64,000 nt of DNA. It comes from JAAXGX01 sp965221595 (GTDB lineage: Bacteria > Acidobacteriota > Vicinamibacteria > Vicinamibacterales > UBA8438). The notes under the pieces are model-generated. The model worked only from the letters and a program-made list of their open reading frames with translations, did not search any database and was not told the origin of the DNA. The stretch's first letter is position 1. Each line of letters begins with the position of its first letter. Shown piece by piece: positions 42,381 through 50,067 of this stretch. The stretch covers positions 310,001 to 374,000 of the forward strand of contig OZ244900.1 in assembly GCA_965221595.1 (NCBI GenBank). Direction: 5' to 3'. The position numbers and the translations under genes are program-made.

Positions 42381-42473
42381 TGGCGGAGAGAGTGGGATTC
42401 GAACCCACGGTAGGAGGATTACCCCTACACACGCTTTCCAAGCGTGCTCCTTCAACCACTCGGACATCTCTCC
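42381..42473 (-). tRNA. tRNA-Ser (anticodon GGA)
   Basis: Read on the minus strand: acceptor GGAGAGA pairs with TCTCTCC, then discriminator G and an encoded CCA. The anticodon stem-loop has stem CACGC/GCGTG around loop TTGGAAA, which places GGA as anticodon. The long variable arm (TGTAGGGGTAATCCTCCTAC region) and T-loop GGGTTCGAATCCC are as expected for a class II serine tRNA. 90 nt plus CCA. Confidence 0.95.
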
Positions 42474-42580
42474 GAACAAGTGGCGACCCGGGCGCCGCCG
42501 GGCGGCCGGGCCGCGCCGCTATGCGTTCTTCGGCACGAAGGCCAGGAAGCGACGCGGCGAACCCGACAAGCAAGTCTAGC

Positions 42581-42895
42581 CCGGATTATTCGTGAAGATG
42601 GCGATTCTGAGGGAGACACAGGCTCCCCGCGTGGTATAAGCCTCGTGCCCACAAGCGTTTAGCCACAACGGAGACCCCTGCGTGACACCCGACTGGATGT
42701 CACGGACTGTCCTGTTCCCGGACATCTTCGACAAGCCCCTCGTCGCGATCCGCGATGGCCGTGGCCCGGGCGCGGAGCGAGGCCAGCGGCCGAACCGAGC
42801 ATGTCTATACCGACACCCGCAACGCGGCCGGCACGTGGTGGGGGGCGAACGCCGAGTCGTGACCAAGGCGGAAGTGCCCGACCACCGTCAACGCC
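42581..42895 (+). mobile_element. IS1380-family insertion sequence remnant
   Basis: A terminal-repeat-like sequence (CCCGGATTATTCGTGAAG, from about 42583) is followed by the start of an IS1380-type transposase at 42682: MSRTVLFPDIFDKPLVAI. After about 70 bases the frame jumps to an internal piece, EHVYTDTRNAAGTW, then after a one-base shift at a run of G, ERRVVTKAEV. These match IS1380 transposase blocks (LFPDLF-KPL-; W-RERRVV-KAEV). The catalytic core and the C-terminal part are missing and I find no right-end repeat. A dead fragment. The wider gap 42474-43102 also holds the ATPase stub and an R1 repeat. Confidence 0.6.
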
Positions 42896-42957
42896 GTGCG
42901 ATTCGGCACGGCCTCGCGCCACGCCTTGAAATTTTCGAGCCGCAGCCGGTTCAGCAT
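42805..42957 (-). pseudogene. 5' stub of an AAA/SMC-like ATPase gene
   Basis: A good ribosome site (AGGAG, 8 bases before the ATG at 42957) starts MLNRLRLENFKAWREAVP, the typical first strand and helix of RecF/SMC-like or DUF3696 AAA ATPases. After about 18-20 residues the family signal ends where IS1380 debris begins, and the frame stops at 42805 after 50 aa without a Walker A motif. It is a truncated gene start. Its expression signals may still be active. Confidence 0.55.
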
Positions 42958-43016
42958 CGCTTCAGCTCCTGTCAGGGGTGGGCGCTCCCCGGTCGATTAT
43001 GCCCAACAGGCTACCT

Positions 43017-43073
43017 CGTCACGCCTTGCCAGGCGGGCGCCTCGCCCGTCTCGGTGCGACGCGGGGTTTCACC
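43017..43073 (-). repeat. intergenic repeat R1, copy A
   Basis: 57 bases, 53 identical to 61563-61619. It contains two hairpins: CGCCT-tgcc-AGGCG and CGTC-tcggtgc-GACG. It begins 30 bases after the stop of the metallo-hydrolase gene and is on its sense strand when read as minus. Confidence 0.75.
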
Positions 43074-43102
43074 AACGGCGGCGCGCACATCGCGTCGCGC
43101 CG

Positions 43103-44635
43103 TCACTGGGCGCCGGTGACGAACGCCTCGAACTCGGACCACGGCCCCGGGCGGCCGTGAATCGGGACGATCGTCTCGACGTCGAGGCCGAGCCGCTGCA
43201 CGTTGTCGTAGAGCGTCCGGTGGCTGGCGGTCGGTTCGTCCGGCAGCGGCCGGCTCGGCGACGGCGGCGTGTAGAGGTCGGCCTGCACCAGGATCTTCTC
43301 TGCCGGGAAGTACGCGACCAGCATGCCGGCCACGTGGGCCAGCCGCTGCACGTGGTGCAGCTCCATCAGGCGCGTCGCATCGCCGAGCATGTACTTCTCG
43401 CGCAGCGTCTCGAAGATGTAGCCCTCGGACCACTCCTCGGGCGGGAACAGCGAGAACCGGTCGGGCTCGAGCAGCCACGGGCGAGCTCGCAGCACCTCCT
43501 GGTAGTACGGCCGGTTGCCTTCGTGGGTGATGACCGTGGCGCCCTCGTGCACGTAGGTGCGCATGCCACCCAGGTGATCCCAGTGGTGGTGCGTGGTCAC
43601 CACGAAGCGGATGGGCTTGTCCGGCACCAGGCGCATGACCTCGGCGATCACCGCGAGCGACCGCGCCTCGTTGAGCGGCGCCTCGATGACGGCCACGTAG
43701 TCGCCGAACTCCACGGCCACGCTGTGGTGGGTCCCGCCGGCGACCAGCCACATGCCGTCGGCCAACGTTTCGGTCTCGACGCGGACGGGCGGCACGGTAG
43801 CGCTGCGCACGTTGTCGGGCACGGTGAGCGCGGCACCGGCGACGTTCACGCGGACGCCGTCGATGGTGGTGAGGCCGAACGTGTGGTCGCCGCCGCTGAC
43901 GTTGGGCTCGTGGGCGCCGTCATCGAAGTCCTGGTGCTGGTGCCAGTTCATGGGGAACAGCATGCCCCCGCCGGCGTCCTGGTAGTCCGTGTAGACGGTC
44001 TCGTAGTACAGGTCCCCGACGACGGGATTGGGCAGCCAGGTCTGCACCCGCTCGATGACGTTGTCCTCGGTGATGGTGCCGTTCACCCTGTACTTGTCGA
44101 GCGCGATGAACGAGACGACAGTCACCCGCTGACCGTACTCGTTGCGCGTAATCGCGATCGGATCGCCGGCCATGGCGCCCTTGAGGAAGCCGTGCGGCGT
44201 GAGGAATATCTCCAGCAGGCGCAGCTCCGCGGCCTGGGGCATGGGGACGTCACGATCGATCCCTGCGTTCCAGGCATGCTCACCCCTGACCATCAGCGTC
44301 TCGTGCCGCTCGCCCACGATGGGCGGGAAGCCGCCGCGGGTGGGGTAGTCGCCCTGGCGGAGCACCCGCACCTCCTTCGAGGAGTTCGTCTCGAAGTCGA
44401 TGGTGCGCGTGTACTCGGCCAGCTCGAAGCGCTGCCAGTCCTGATCCGGCGCGTAGTTCTGGCCCAGGCGGCCGATCCAGCCGCTCCCGCTGTACTCGAT
44501 GGACATCATGTCGGTCACGCCCATCGTGTCGGCGGCCGCCTGCAACACGGCCTGCACGTCGTCCACGTCCTGCGCCGCGGCGGGTCCAACCACCAGCAGC
44601 GCGGCCGCCGCCAAGAATCCGAGTCGCCTGGCCAT
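43103..44635 (-). CDS. secreted MBL-fold metallo-hydrolase with large N-terminal domain
   Basis: 510 aa from the ATG at 44635, four codons inside a slightly longer frame, with a GA-rich ribosome site. The signal peptide ends near AAAQDVDD. The N-terminal half (about 25-260) is a beta-rich domain of unknown type (TYADTMGVTDM, SGSGWIGRLGQNY). The C-terminal half holds the metal site: TTHHHWDHLGGMRTYV (about 358-373) with the HxHxDH pattern, a mid Glu/His stretch MELHHVQRLAHVAGM, and the final IVPIHGRP. This arrangement resembles secreted alkyl-sulfatase/lactonase-like hydrolases in Acidobacteriota. The substrate is unknown. Confidence 0.82.
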   Translation of the reverse strand: MARRLGFLAAAALLVVGPAAAQDVDDVQAVLQAAADTMGVTDMMSIEYSGSGWIGRLGQNYAPDQDWQRFELAEYTRTIDFETNSSKEVRVLRQGDYPTRGGFPPIVGERHETLMVRGEHAWNAGIDRDVPMPQAAELRLLEIFLTPHGFLKGAMAGDPIAITRNEYGQRVTVVSFIALDKYRVNGTITEDNVIERVQTWLPNPVVGDLYYETVYTDYQDAGGGMLFPMNWHQHQDFDDGAHEPNVSGGDHTFGLTTIDGVRVNVAGAALTVPDNVRSATVPPVRVETETLADGMWLVAGGTHHSVAVEFGDYVAVIEAPLNEARSLAVIAEVMRLVPDKPIRFVVTTHHHWDHLGGMRTYVHEGATVITHEGNRPYYQEVLRARPWLLEPDRFSLFPPEEWSEGYIFETLREKYMLGDATRLMELHHVQRLAHVAGMLVAYFPAEKILVQADLYTPPSPSRPLPDEPTASHRTLYDNVQRLGLDVETIVPIHGRPGPWSEFEAFVTGAQ

Positions 44636-44769
44636 GACTCCCTCCATAGCTGTGCGGGCTTCCTGTCAGATGGGGTTGCGCTGCGGACCCCGGCGTTCGC
44701 GCGCGGGGCCCTCTGCGCTCCGTTGGGCCCGCCGGACGGCGCCGGTGGGCCGCACTCCAGCCGTCACCG

Positions 44770-44979
44770 TCAGTCGGCGCCGCGGCGGTCGAGGAAGGCG
44801 TCGAGGCGACTCTCGATGCGGGTCATCCGCCCGCCGAGGTCGTTCATCCGCCCGCCGAGGTCGGCGCGCAGGTCGTCGATCCGCTTGTCGATGTGGCTCG
44901 ACCAGACGGACTGCCGCCAGAACAGCCCGCCGAAGCCGAGCACCAGGACGACGAGGATAGCCATGCCGTTTGCCGTCAT
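44770..44979 (-). CDS. small single-helix membrane protein with coiled coil
   Basis: 69 aa. One N-terminal membrane helix (about 5-22: GMAILVVLVLGFGGLFW) is followed by a charged heptad-like tail SHIDKRIDDLRADLGGRMND and then LGGRMTRIESRLD. The tail includes a tandem seven-residue repeat (DLGGRMN/DLGGRMT), mirrored by a 21-base DNA repeat near 44825-44866. Such proteins often form trimeric coiled coils at the membrane. No function is known. GAGGAC lies before the ATG. The 134 bases between it and the next gene hold only weak R3-like sequence. Confidence 0.6.
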   Translation of the reverse strand: MTANGMAILVVLVLGFGGLFWRQSVWSSHIDKRIDDLRADLGGRMNDLGGRMTRIESRLDAFLDRRGAD

Positions 44980-45023
44980 GTCCTCGAACGTAGCACGATT
45001 GGCGCCAACGGGGAAGGCTGCAA

Positions 45024-46010
45024 TCAGTCGCTGATCCGTGCCCAGAGGATGGTGCCCTGCACCTCCCGCCCCTCGTCGTCGACCGCGGGCGGCGGCTGCA
45101 GCGCGAGGTGCGTGTCCGTCAGCTCGTAGAAGCGCTGGGCGTCCGTCCCGCTCTGCCCTGGGTCCTCGTTTCCGATACGGTGGTGGACGAGGTAGCCCCC
45201 CTCCTCGTTCACGGAGAACGGGCCGAAGTAGCTGCCGTAGCTCAGGACCGTGGCGAGCGCCTCCTCGGCGGTGGGCTCTTCGCCGGCGTACGGCAGGCGG
45301 CCGCCCCGCATGAGGTGCACGGCCATGTGGCCGGACGGGGCATAGATGATGTAGGCCGTCTCGTACTGCTCGGCCTCGACCGGCTCGCCGTCGGTCGTCT
45401 CGCGGCTGATCGACTCGATGCGGTAGAAGCCGAACAGCTGTCGGTGGGTTTCGGTCAGCTCGGCTTCCGGCAGGTCGGGCAGCTTCTCCCAGGTGATGAA
45501 CGACCGCACACCGTTCTCGTCGGGCGGCGGCTGGAGTGTGAGCGTATTGCCGTCATCGCTGAACGTGAAGAAGCGCTGATAGTCCGAGCCGGCGCCGCTC
45601 GGGTCGAGGCTGCCTACCAGGTGGTGGGTCACGTAGCCCTCGTCCTCGTTGACCGAGAAGCGCCCGAAGTACGAGTTGTAGCTCCCCATCTGCGCCAGGG
45701 CTTCCTCCGCGGTCGGTCCGCCTGCGGCGTACGGCGCCCGGCCGGGGCCCATGGTCGTCACGCCCATGTAGCCGGACGGGTGGTAGATGATGTAGCCGAG
45801 CCGGTTGTCGACCGGCGGCTCCACCTCCATGCCGTCCGCGTCGCGGCGCTCGCGCCGCACCAGCGACCACGCACCCGCGAACCGGTCGGCGGGGCTCGAC
45901 ATCTCCGTCAGCGGGGCTTCTTCGGACTCGCCCGCGGGCTCGCCGCCCCCGCAGGCGAACGACAGGATCAGTGCGATCGGCGCCGACACCGCGAGTAACG
46001 TCTTCCGCAT
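45024..46010 (-). CDS. lipoprotein-like protein with two lipocalin-like (Lipocalin_5) domains
   Basis: 328 aa from the second of two adjacent ATGs (46010), which is 5 bases from GGAGG. A signal sequence ends LSFACGGGEPAGESEE, so the Cys may be lipidated. Two homologous halves follow, at about 45-185 and 190-328. Both contain the blocks DNRLGYIIYHPSGYMGV / QYETAYIIYAPSGHMAV, then AGGPTAEEALAQMGSYNSYF / AGEEPTAEEALATVLSYGSY, FSVNEDEGYVTHH / FSVNEEGGYLVHH, and the end LTLQPPP / LALQPPP. This is a duplicated lipocalin-like fold. The ligand is unknown. Periplasm-facing. It diverges from the DUF1592 cytochrome gene. Confidence 0.8.
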   Translation of the reverse strand: MRKTLLAVSAPIALILSFACGGGEPAGESEEAPLTEMSSPADRFAGAWSLVRRERRDADGMEVEPPVDNRLGYIIYHPSGYMGVTTMGPGRAPYAAGGPTAEEALAQMGSYNSYFGRFSVNEDEGYVTHHLVGSLDPSGAGSDYQRFFTFSDDGNTLTLQPPPDENGVRSFITWEKLPDLPEAELTETHRQLFGFYRIESISRETTDGEPVEAEQYETAYIIYAPSGHMAVHLMRGGRLPYAGEEPTAEEALATVLSYGSYFGPFSVNEEGGYLVHHRIGNEDPGQSGTDAQRFYELTDTHLALQPPPAVDDEGREVQGTILWARISD

Positions 46011-46189
46011 CATGTCCTCCTGGCCCGCGAACCGGGCCGGCCAGCCGCAGCAACTCGGACTGCCGACCGGCAATTCGGCGCGACTGCCCCGGGGCTCATG
46101 TCGCGCGGGAGGCGCGGACATGTTTCGGGATCCGGCTCTGGAACTATGAGACCATAGGATACTCGCGGCCGCAATGCGAGGCACGACTG

Positions 46190-48685
46190 ATGCCACATTC
46201 CCTGACCCGGGCGCCGTTCCCGTTCGGCCTGCGCTGGACCCTTTGTTTCCTGATCGTGGCGGCACCGGCTGGCGGCACCCGAGCTGCCGCGCAGAACGGC
46301 GCGGTCCTTGCGGCGCTGCAGACGGGCATTTCCCGGCCGGCGGTCGAGCCGGCGCCGGGCCTGTCGCGCGCGCTGCTCGACCGCTACTGCGTGACGTGTC
46401 ACAACGAACGGCTCCGGACCGGCGGCCTGCTGCTCGATGCGGCCGACGTCGACCGCGTCGACCTCCACCGCGAGACCTTCGAGAAGGTCGTCCGCAAGCT
46501 GCGTAGCGGGCAGATGCCCCCCCAGGGCCGCCCGCGGCCCGACGCGACGGCCGTGCGCGCCTTCGTCACCGCCCTCGAGGCGGAGCTCGACCGCATCGGC
46601 GCCGCGGCGCCGAACCCGGGGCGGGTGGCCTCGCATCGGCTCAATCGCACCGAGTACGTCAACGTCGTTCGCGACCTGCTGGCGCTCGAGATCGACGGCG
46701 CATCGCTGCTCCCCGGCGACATGGCGGGTTTCGGCTTCGACAACAATGCCCAGGTGCTGGGCATGACGCCTGCCTTGATGGATCGCTACATCACGGCGGC
46801 CACGAAAGTCAGCCGTCTGGCGCTGGGGACGCCGGAGAACCGGCCGCTGCGGCAGGTGTATCGGCTGCCCATGACGACGCGGCAGGACGCGCGGATGAAC
46901 GAGGGCACGCCGTTCGCGAGTCGGGGCGGACTGGCGGTGCGGCACACGTTCCCGCTCGACGGCACCTACCTGTTCAGGGTGCGCCTGCAGCGCGACATCG
47001 GAGACACGATCAGGGGCAGCATCGCGACTCGCGAGTACGAGATCGACCTGCGCATCGACCACGCGCTGGTCGAGCGTCTGACGGTCGGTGGCAGGTTCCG
47101 GGGACAGCGCACCAAGTACGTCGGGGGCGTGGGCATCGCGCCACCGGAGGACGATCTGGTGGCCCGCCAGATTGCCTTCTACAACCAGACCGCCGATGAG
47201 CATCTCGACGTACGGCTGCCGGTGAAGGGCGGGACGCGACTCGTCTCCGTCACCTTCGCCAACGTGGCGCCGACGGCGGTCGGCGGTATCGGGGACGGGC
47301 TGGTACCGGGTCTGGGCACCCTCGAGATCGTGGGGCCGTTCGACGGCCGCACCCCCACGGACACCCCGAGCCGCGAGCGCGTCTTCGTCTGCCGGCCGGA
47401 CGGGCCCGCGGACGAGGAACCGTGCGCGCAAGACATCCTGCGGACCCTGACGCGTCGCGCGTATCGGCGCCCGGTCACGCCTGTCGATCTCGATCCGCTG
47501 CTGGCAATCTACGAGGCCGGACGGGAGGCCGGAGACTTCGAGACCGGCATTGCCCAGGCGCTGGAAGCACTGCTGAGCATGCCCGCGTTTCTCCTGCGGG
47601 CCGAGGCGGAGCCGTCCGGCGCCGCGGTGGGGACGATCTTTCCCGTCACGGATGTCGAGTTGGCGTCACGTCTGTCGTTCTTCCTGTGGCGGAGTATGCC
47701 CGACGACGAGCTCCTGGCGCTGGCCGAACGGAACAGGCTGAGCGAGCCCGGCGAGTTGGCGCGGCAGACGCGACGAATGCTGTCCGACCGGCGCGCGTCG
47801 CGTTGGATGCGCGACTTCCTCGGCCAGTGGCTGCAGGTGCGCAATCTGGAATCGATGGTGCCCGACCCCGTGGTATTCCCCGGGTTCGACGACACGTTGC
47901 GCGACGCGCTGCGCACCGAGACGGAGCTGTTCTTCGAAAGCCAGGTGCGCGCCGACCGCAGTCTGCTCGACCTGCTGCGGGCCGACTACACGTTCATCAA
48001 TGCCCGTTTGGCCGATCACTACGGCATTCCCGACGTTTACGGGAGCCATTTCAGGAGGATGCGGGTAGGCGACCGGGCGCGCCGGGGCCTGCTGGGGCAC
48101 GGCAGCGTACTGACCGCGACCTCGTATGCCAACCGGACATCGGTCGTGCTGCGCGGGAAGTGGGTGCTCGAGACGCTCCTGGGGGCGCCGCCGCCCGCGC
48201 CGCCGCCCAACGTCCCGCCGCTGCCCGCAGGCGACGGGCAGAGCGCGCCGACCTCCCTGCGCGAGAAGATGGAACAGCATCGCGCAAACCCAGTGTGCGC
48301 GAGTTGCCACGCCAATCTCGACCCGCTGGGGTTTGCACTCGAAAACTTCGATGCGGTCGGCCGCTGGCGCGACACCGACGGCGGCGCGCCGATCGACGCG
48401 TCGATTGCCTGGCAGGGTGTCCCTGTCGACGGCCCGGCTGCCTTCCGCGACGCGTTGCTGGAGCAGAGCGAGGAGGAGATTGTCCGCACGGTCACCGAGA
48501 AGCTGCTGACGTTCGCGCTGCGCCGCGGCCTGACCCATTTCGATGCGCCCGTCGTGCGCGCCATCGTCCGCGCTGCCGCCCGGGACGACTACCGCTGGTC
48601 GTCGCTCGTGCTCGGCATCGTCGCGAGCGCCCCGTTCCAACAGCAGATCGTGCCGGAGCCTGCTGCTCGCAGCGAGGGAGACTAG
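46190..48685 (+). CDS. DUF1587/DUF1592/DUF1588/DUF1585 cytochrome-type protein (cassette 1)
   Basis: 831 aa from the ATG at 46190, with a signal peptide (about 1-35). The order is a PSCyt1-like haem motif CVTCH at 67-71 with KLRSGQMPPQGRPRP, then the DUF1587 block HRLNRTEYVNVVRDLLALEI, a beta-rich middle (about 230-420), DUF1595 (TLTRRAYRRPVT), DUF1592 (ELASRLSFFLWRSMPDDELL and the LRADYTFINARLADHYGIP part), DUF1588 with a second CxxCH (CASCH at 703-707, then NLDPLGFALENFDAVGRWR), and DUF1585 at the end. This is a periplasmic dihaem protein, presumably an oxidoreductase or electron carrier for an unknown substrate. The DUF1552 gene starts 3 bases after its stop. Confidence 0.9.
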   Translation: MPHSLTRAPFPFGLRWTLCFLIVAAPAGGTRAAAQNGAVLAALQTGISRPAVEPAPGLSRALLDRYCVTCHNERLRTGGLLLDAADVDRVDLHRETFEKVVRKLRSGQMPPQGRPRPDATAVRAFVTALEAELDRIGAAAPNPGRVASHRLNRTEYVNVVRDLLALEIDGASLLPGDMAGFGFDNNAQVLGMTPALMDRYITAATKVSRLALGTPENRPLRQVYRLPMTTRQDARMNEGTPFASRGGLAVRHTFPLDGTYLFRVRLQRDIGDTIRGSIATREYEIDLRIDHALVERLTVGGRFRGQRTKYVGGVGIAPPEDDLVARQIAFYNQTADEHLDVRLPVKGGTRLVSVTFANVAPTAVGGIGDGLVPGLGTLEIVGPFDGRTPTDTPSRERVFVCRPDGPADEEPCAQDILRTLTRRAYRRPVTPVDLDPLLAIYEAGREAGDFETGIAQALEALLSMPAFLLRAEAEPSGAAVGTIFPVTDVELASRLSFFLWRSMPDDELLALAERNRLSEPGELARQTRRMLSDRRASRWMRDFLGQWLQVRNLESMVPDPVVFPGFDDTLRDALRTETELFFESQVRADRSLLDLLRADYTFINARLADHYGIPDVYGSHFRRMRVGDRARRGLLGHGSVLTATSYANRTSVVLRGKWVLETLLGAPPPAPPPNVPPLPAGDGQSAPTSLREKMEQHRANPVCASCHANLDPLGFALENFDAVGRWRDTDGGAPIDASIAWQGVPVDGPAAFRDALLEQSEEEIVRTVTEKLLTFALRRGLTHFDAPVVRAIVRAAARDDYRWSSLVLGIVASAPFQQQIVPEPAARSEGD

Positions 48686-48688
48686 ACC

Positions 48689-50038
48689 ATGTTCATCACG
48701 AAGAAGCGCTTGTCACGCCGCGCGGTGCTCAGGGGGGCGGGAGCCACGCTGGCCCTGCCGCTCCTGGACGCGATGGTGCCGGCCTTGACCGCCACCAGCC
48801 GGACCCCGGCTTCGCCGGCGCGGCTCAGGCGGCTCGGCGTGTTCTACGTGCCCAACGGGATGTCGATGGGGTACTGGTCGCCGCGGGCGGAGGGGCCCCT
48901 CGGCAGGCTCCCGCCGACGCTGCGGTCCCTGTCTTCCCACCCGGAGCGCGTGCTGCTCCTCGGCGGCCTGGCCGACAAGCCGGCGGACCTCGTCGAGTCG
49001 GGCGGCGACCACGCGCGCTCGGCCGGCACGTTTCTGACGGCGACCCCGTACAGGGCCACGACCGGCGCCGACGTGCATGCCGCCGTGTCCATGGATCAGG
49101 TGGCTGCCCGTGAGCTCGGCAAGGACACGCAGCTCACCTCTCTCGAGCTCGGGATCGAGTACCCGACGACAGTGGGCACCTGCGACGCGGGCGCCAGTTG
49201 CGCCTACACGAACACGGTCGCCTGGCGCACGCCGACGACCCCGCTGCCGATCGAAAACGATCCGCGGGCCGTTTTCGAGCGGCTCTTCGGGACGAGCGGC
49301 AGCACGGATCCGGCGGCGCGGCGGGCCAGGCTGCTGCGCGACCGGACGATCATCGACGCGGTGCTGAGCGAGCTGAAGCGGTTCGAAGGGATCCTCGGGC
49401 CGTCCGACCGCACCAAGCTGTCCGAGTACGTCGATGCGGTGCACGACGTGGAGCGACGGATCCGGACCGCCGAGACGCAGAGCGCACGCGAGCTGCCGTT
49501 GGTCGATGAACCCGCCGGAGTCCCCGACGGGTACGGTGCGCACGCTAGGCTGCAGATGGATCTTCTGGCGTTGGCCTACCAGACCGATCTGACGCGGGTC
49601 AGCACCTTCATGCTGGCGAGGGAAGTCAGTGGCCGGGCCTATCCGGAGATTGGTGTATCAGATTCGCACCACCCGTTGTCCCATCATCAGGACCAGCCGG
49701 ACAAGCTCGAGCGTCTGCACAAGATCAACGAGTACCACTTCCAGCAGTTCGCGCATCTCGTCGCGAAGCTGGCCGCGACGCCCGAGGGTGACGGTACCAT
49801 GCTGGACCACACCGTGCTGGTGTACGGAACCGGCATCAGCGACAGCAACACGCATTTCCACGACGATCTGCCCATCGCCGTGGTCGGGGGCCAGGCGGCG
49901 GGCATCAGGGGCGGCCGCTACGTACGCCACGCGGCGGGCACGCCGCTCGCCAACCTCTACGTGTCGCTCCTCGATCGGCTGGGGGTGCCCGTCGACTCGT
50001 TCGGGGACAGCACCGGCCCGATCGGGACGCTCACGTGA
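48689..50038 (+). CDS. DUF1552 protein, Tat-exported (cassette 1)
   Basis: 449 aa. A twin-arginine signal (LSRRAVLRGAGATLALPLLD) sends a folded protein to the periplasm. The DUF1552 features are RLGVFYVPNGMSMGYWSP, LGIEYPTTVGTCDAGASCAY, ENDPRAVFERLFG, a helical linker, VSDSHHPLSHHQDQPDKLER with four His residues (a likely metal site), and NTHFHDDLPIAVVGG near the end. The fold is related to sulfatase-like/DUF1501 proteins. It always travels with DUF1592-type cytochromes in the cases I know, and the two probably act together. It starts 3 bases after the cytochrome gene. Confidence 0.9.
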   Translation: MFITKKRLSRRAVLRGAGATLALPLLDAMVPALTATSRTPASPARLRRLGVFYVPNGMSMGYWSPRAEGPLGRLPPTLRSLSSHPERVLLLGGLADKPADLVESGGDHARSAGTFLTATPYRATTGADVHAAVSMDQVAARELGKDTQLTSLELGIEYPTTVGTCDAGASCAYTNTVAWRTPTTPLPIENDPRAVFERLFGTSGSTDPAARRARLLRDRTIIDAVLSELKRFEGILGPSDRTKLSEYVDAVHDVERRIRTAETQSARELPLVDEPAGVPDGYGAHARLQMDLLALAYQTDLTRVSTFMLAREVSGRAYPEIGVSDSHHPLSHHQDQPDKLERLHKINEYHFQQFAHLVAKLAATPEGDGTMLDHTVLVYGTGISDSNTHFHDDLPIAVVGGQAAGIRGGRYVRHAAGTPLANLYVSLLDRLGVPVDSFGDSTGPIGTLT

Positions 50039-50067
50039 GATTCGGGCTGCGAAGAGTGAGGATGACC

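Noticed and set aside
42682..43119. A 145-residue plus-strand protein downstream of tRNA-Ser
   Set aside because: Only two pieces resemble an IS1380 transposase, out of register with each other. The rest is unrelated sequence, so it is a remnant and not a gene.
44825..44866. A short tandem repeat considered as a CRISPR-like or satellite element
   Set aside because: Two 21-base units within a coding coiled coil explain it. There are no spacers and no cas genes in the window.
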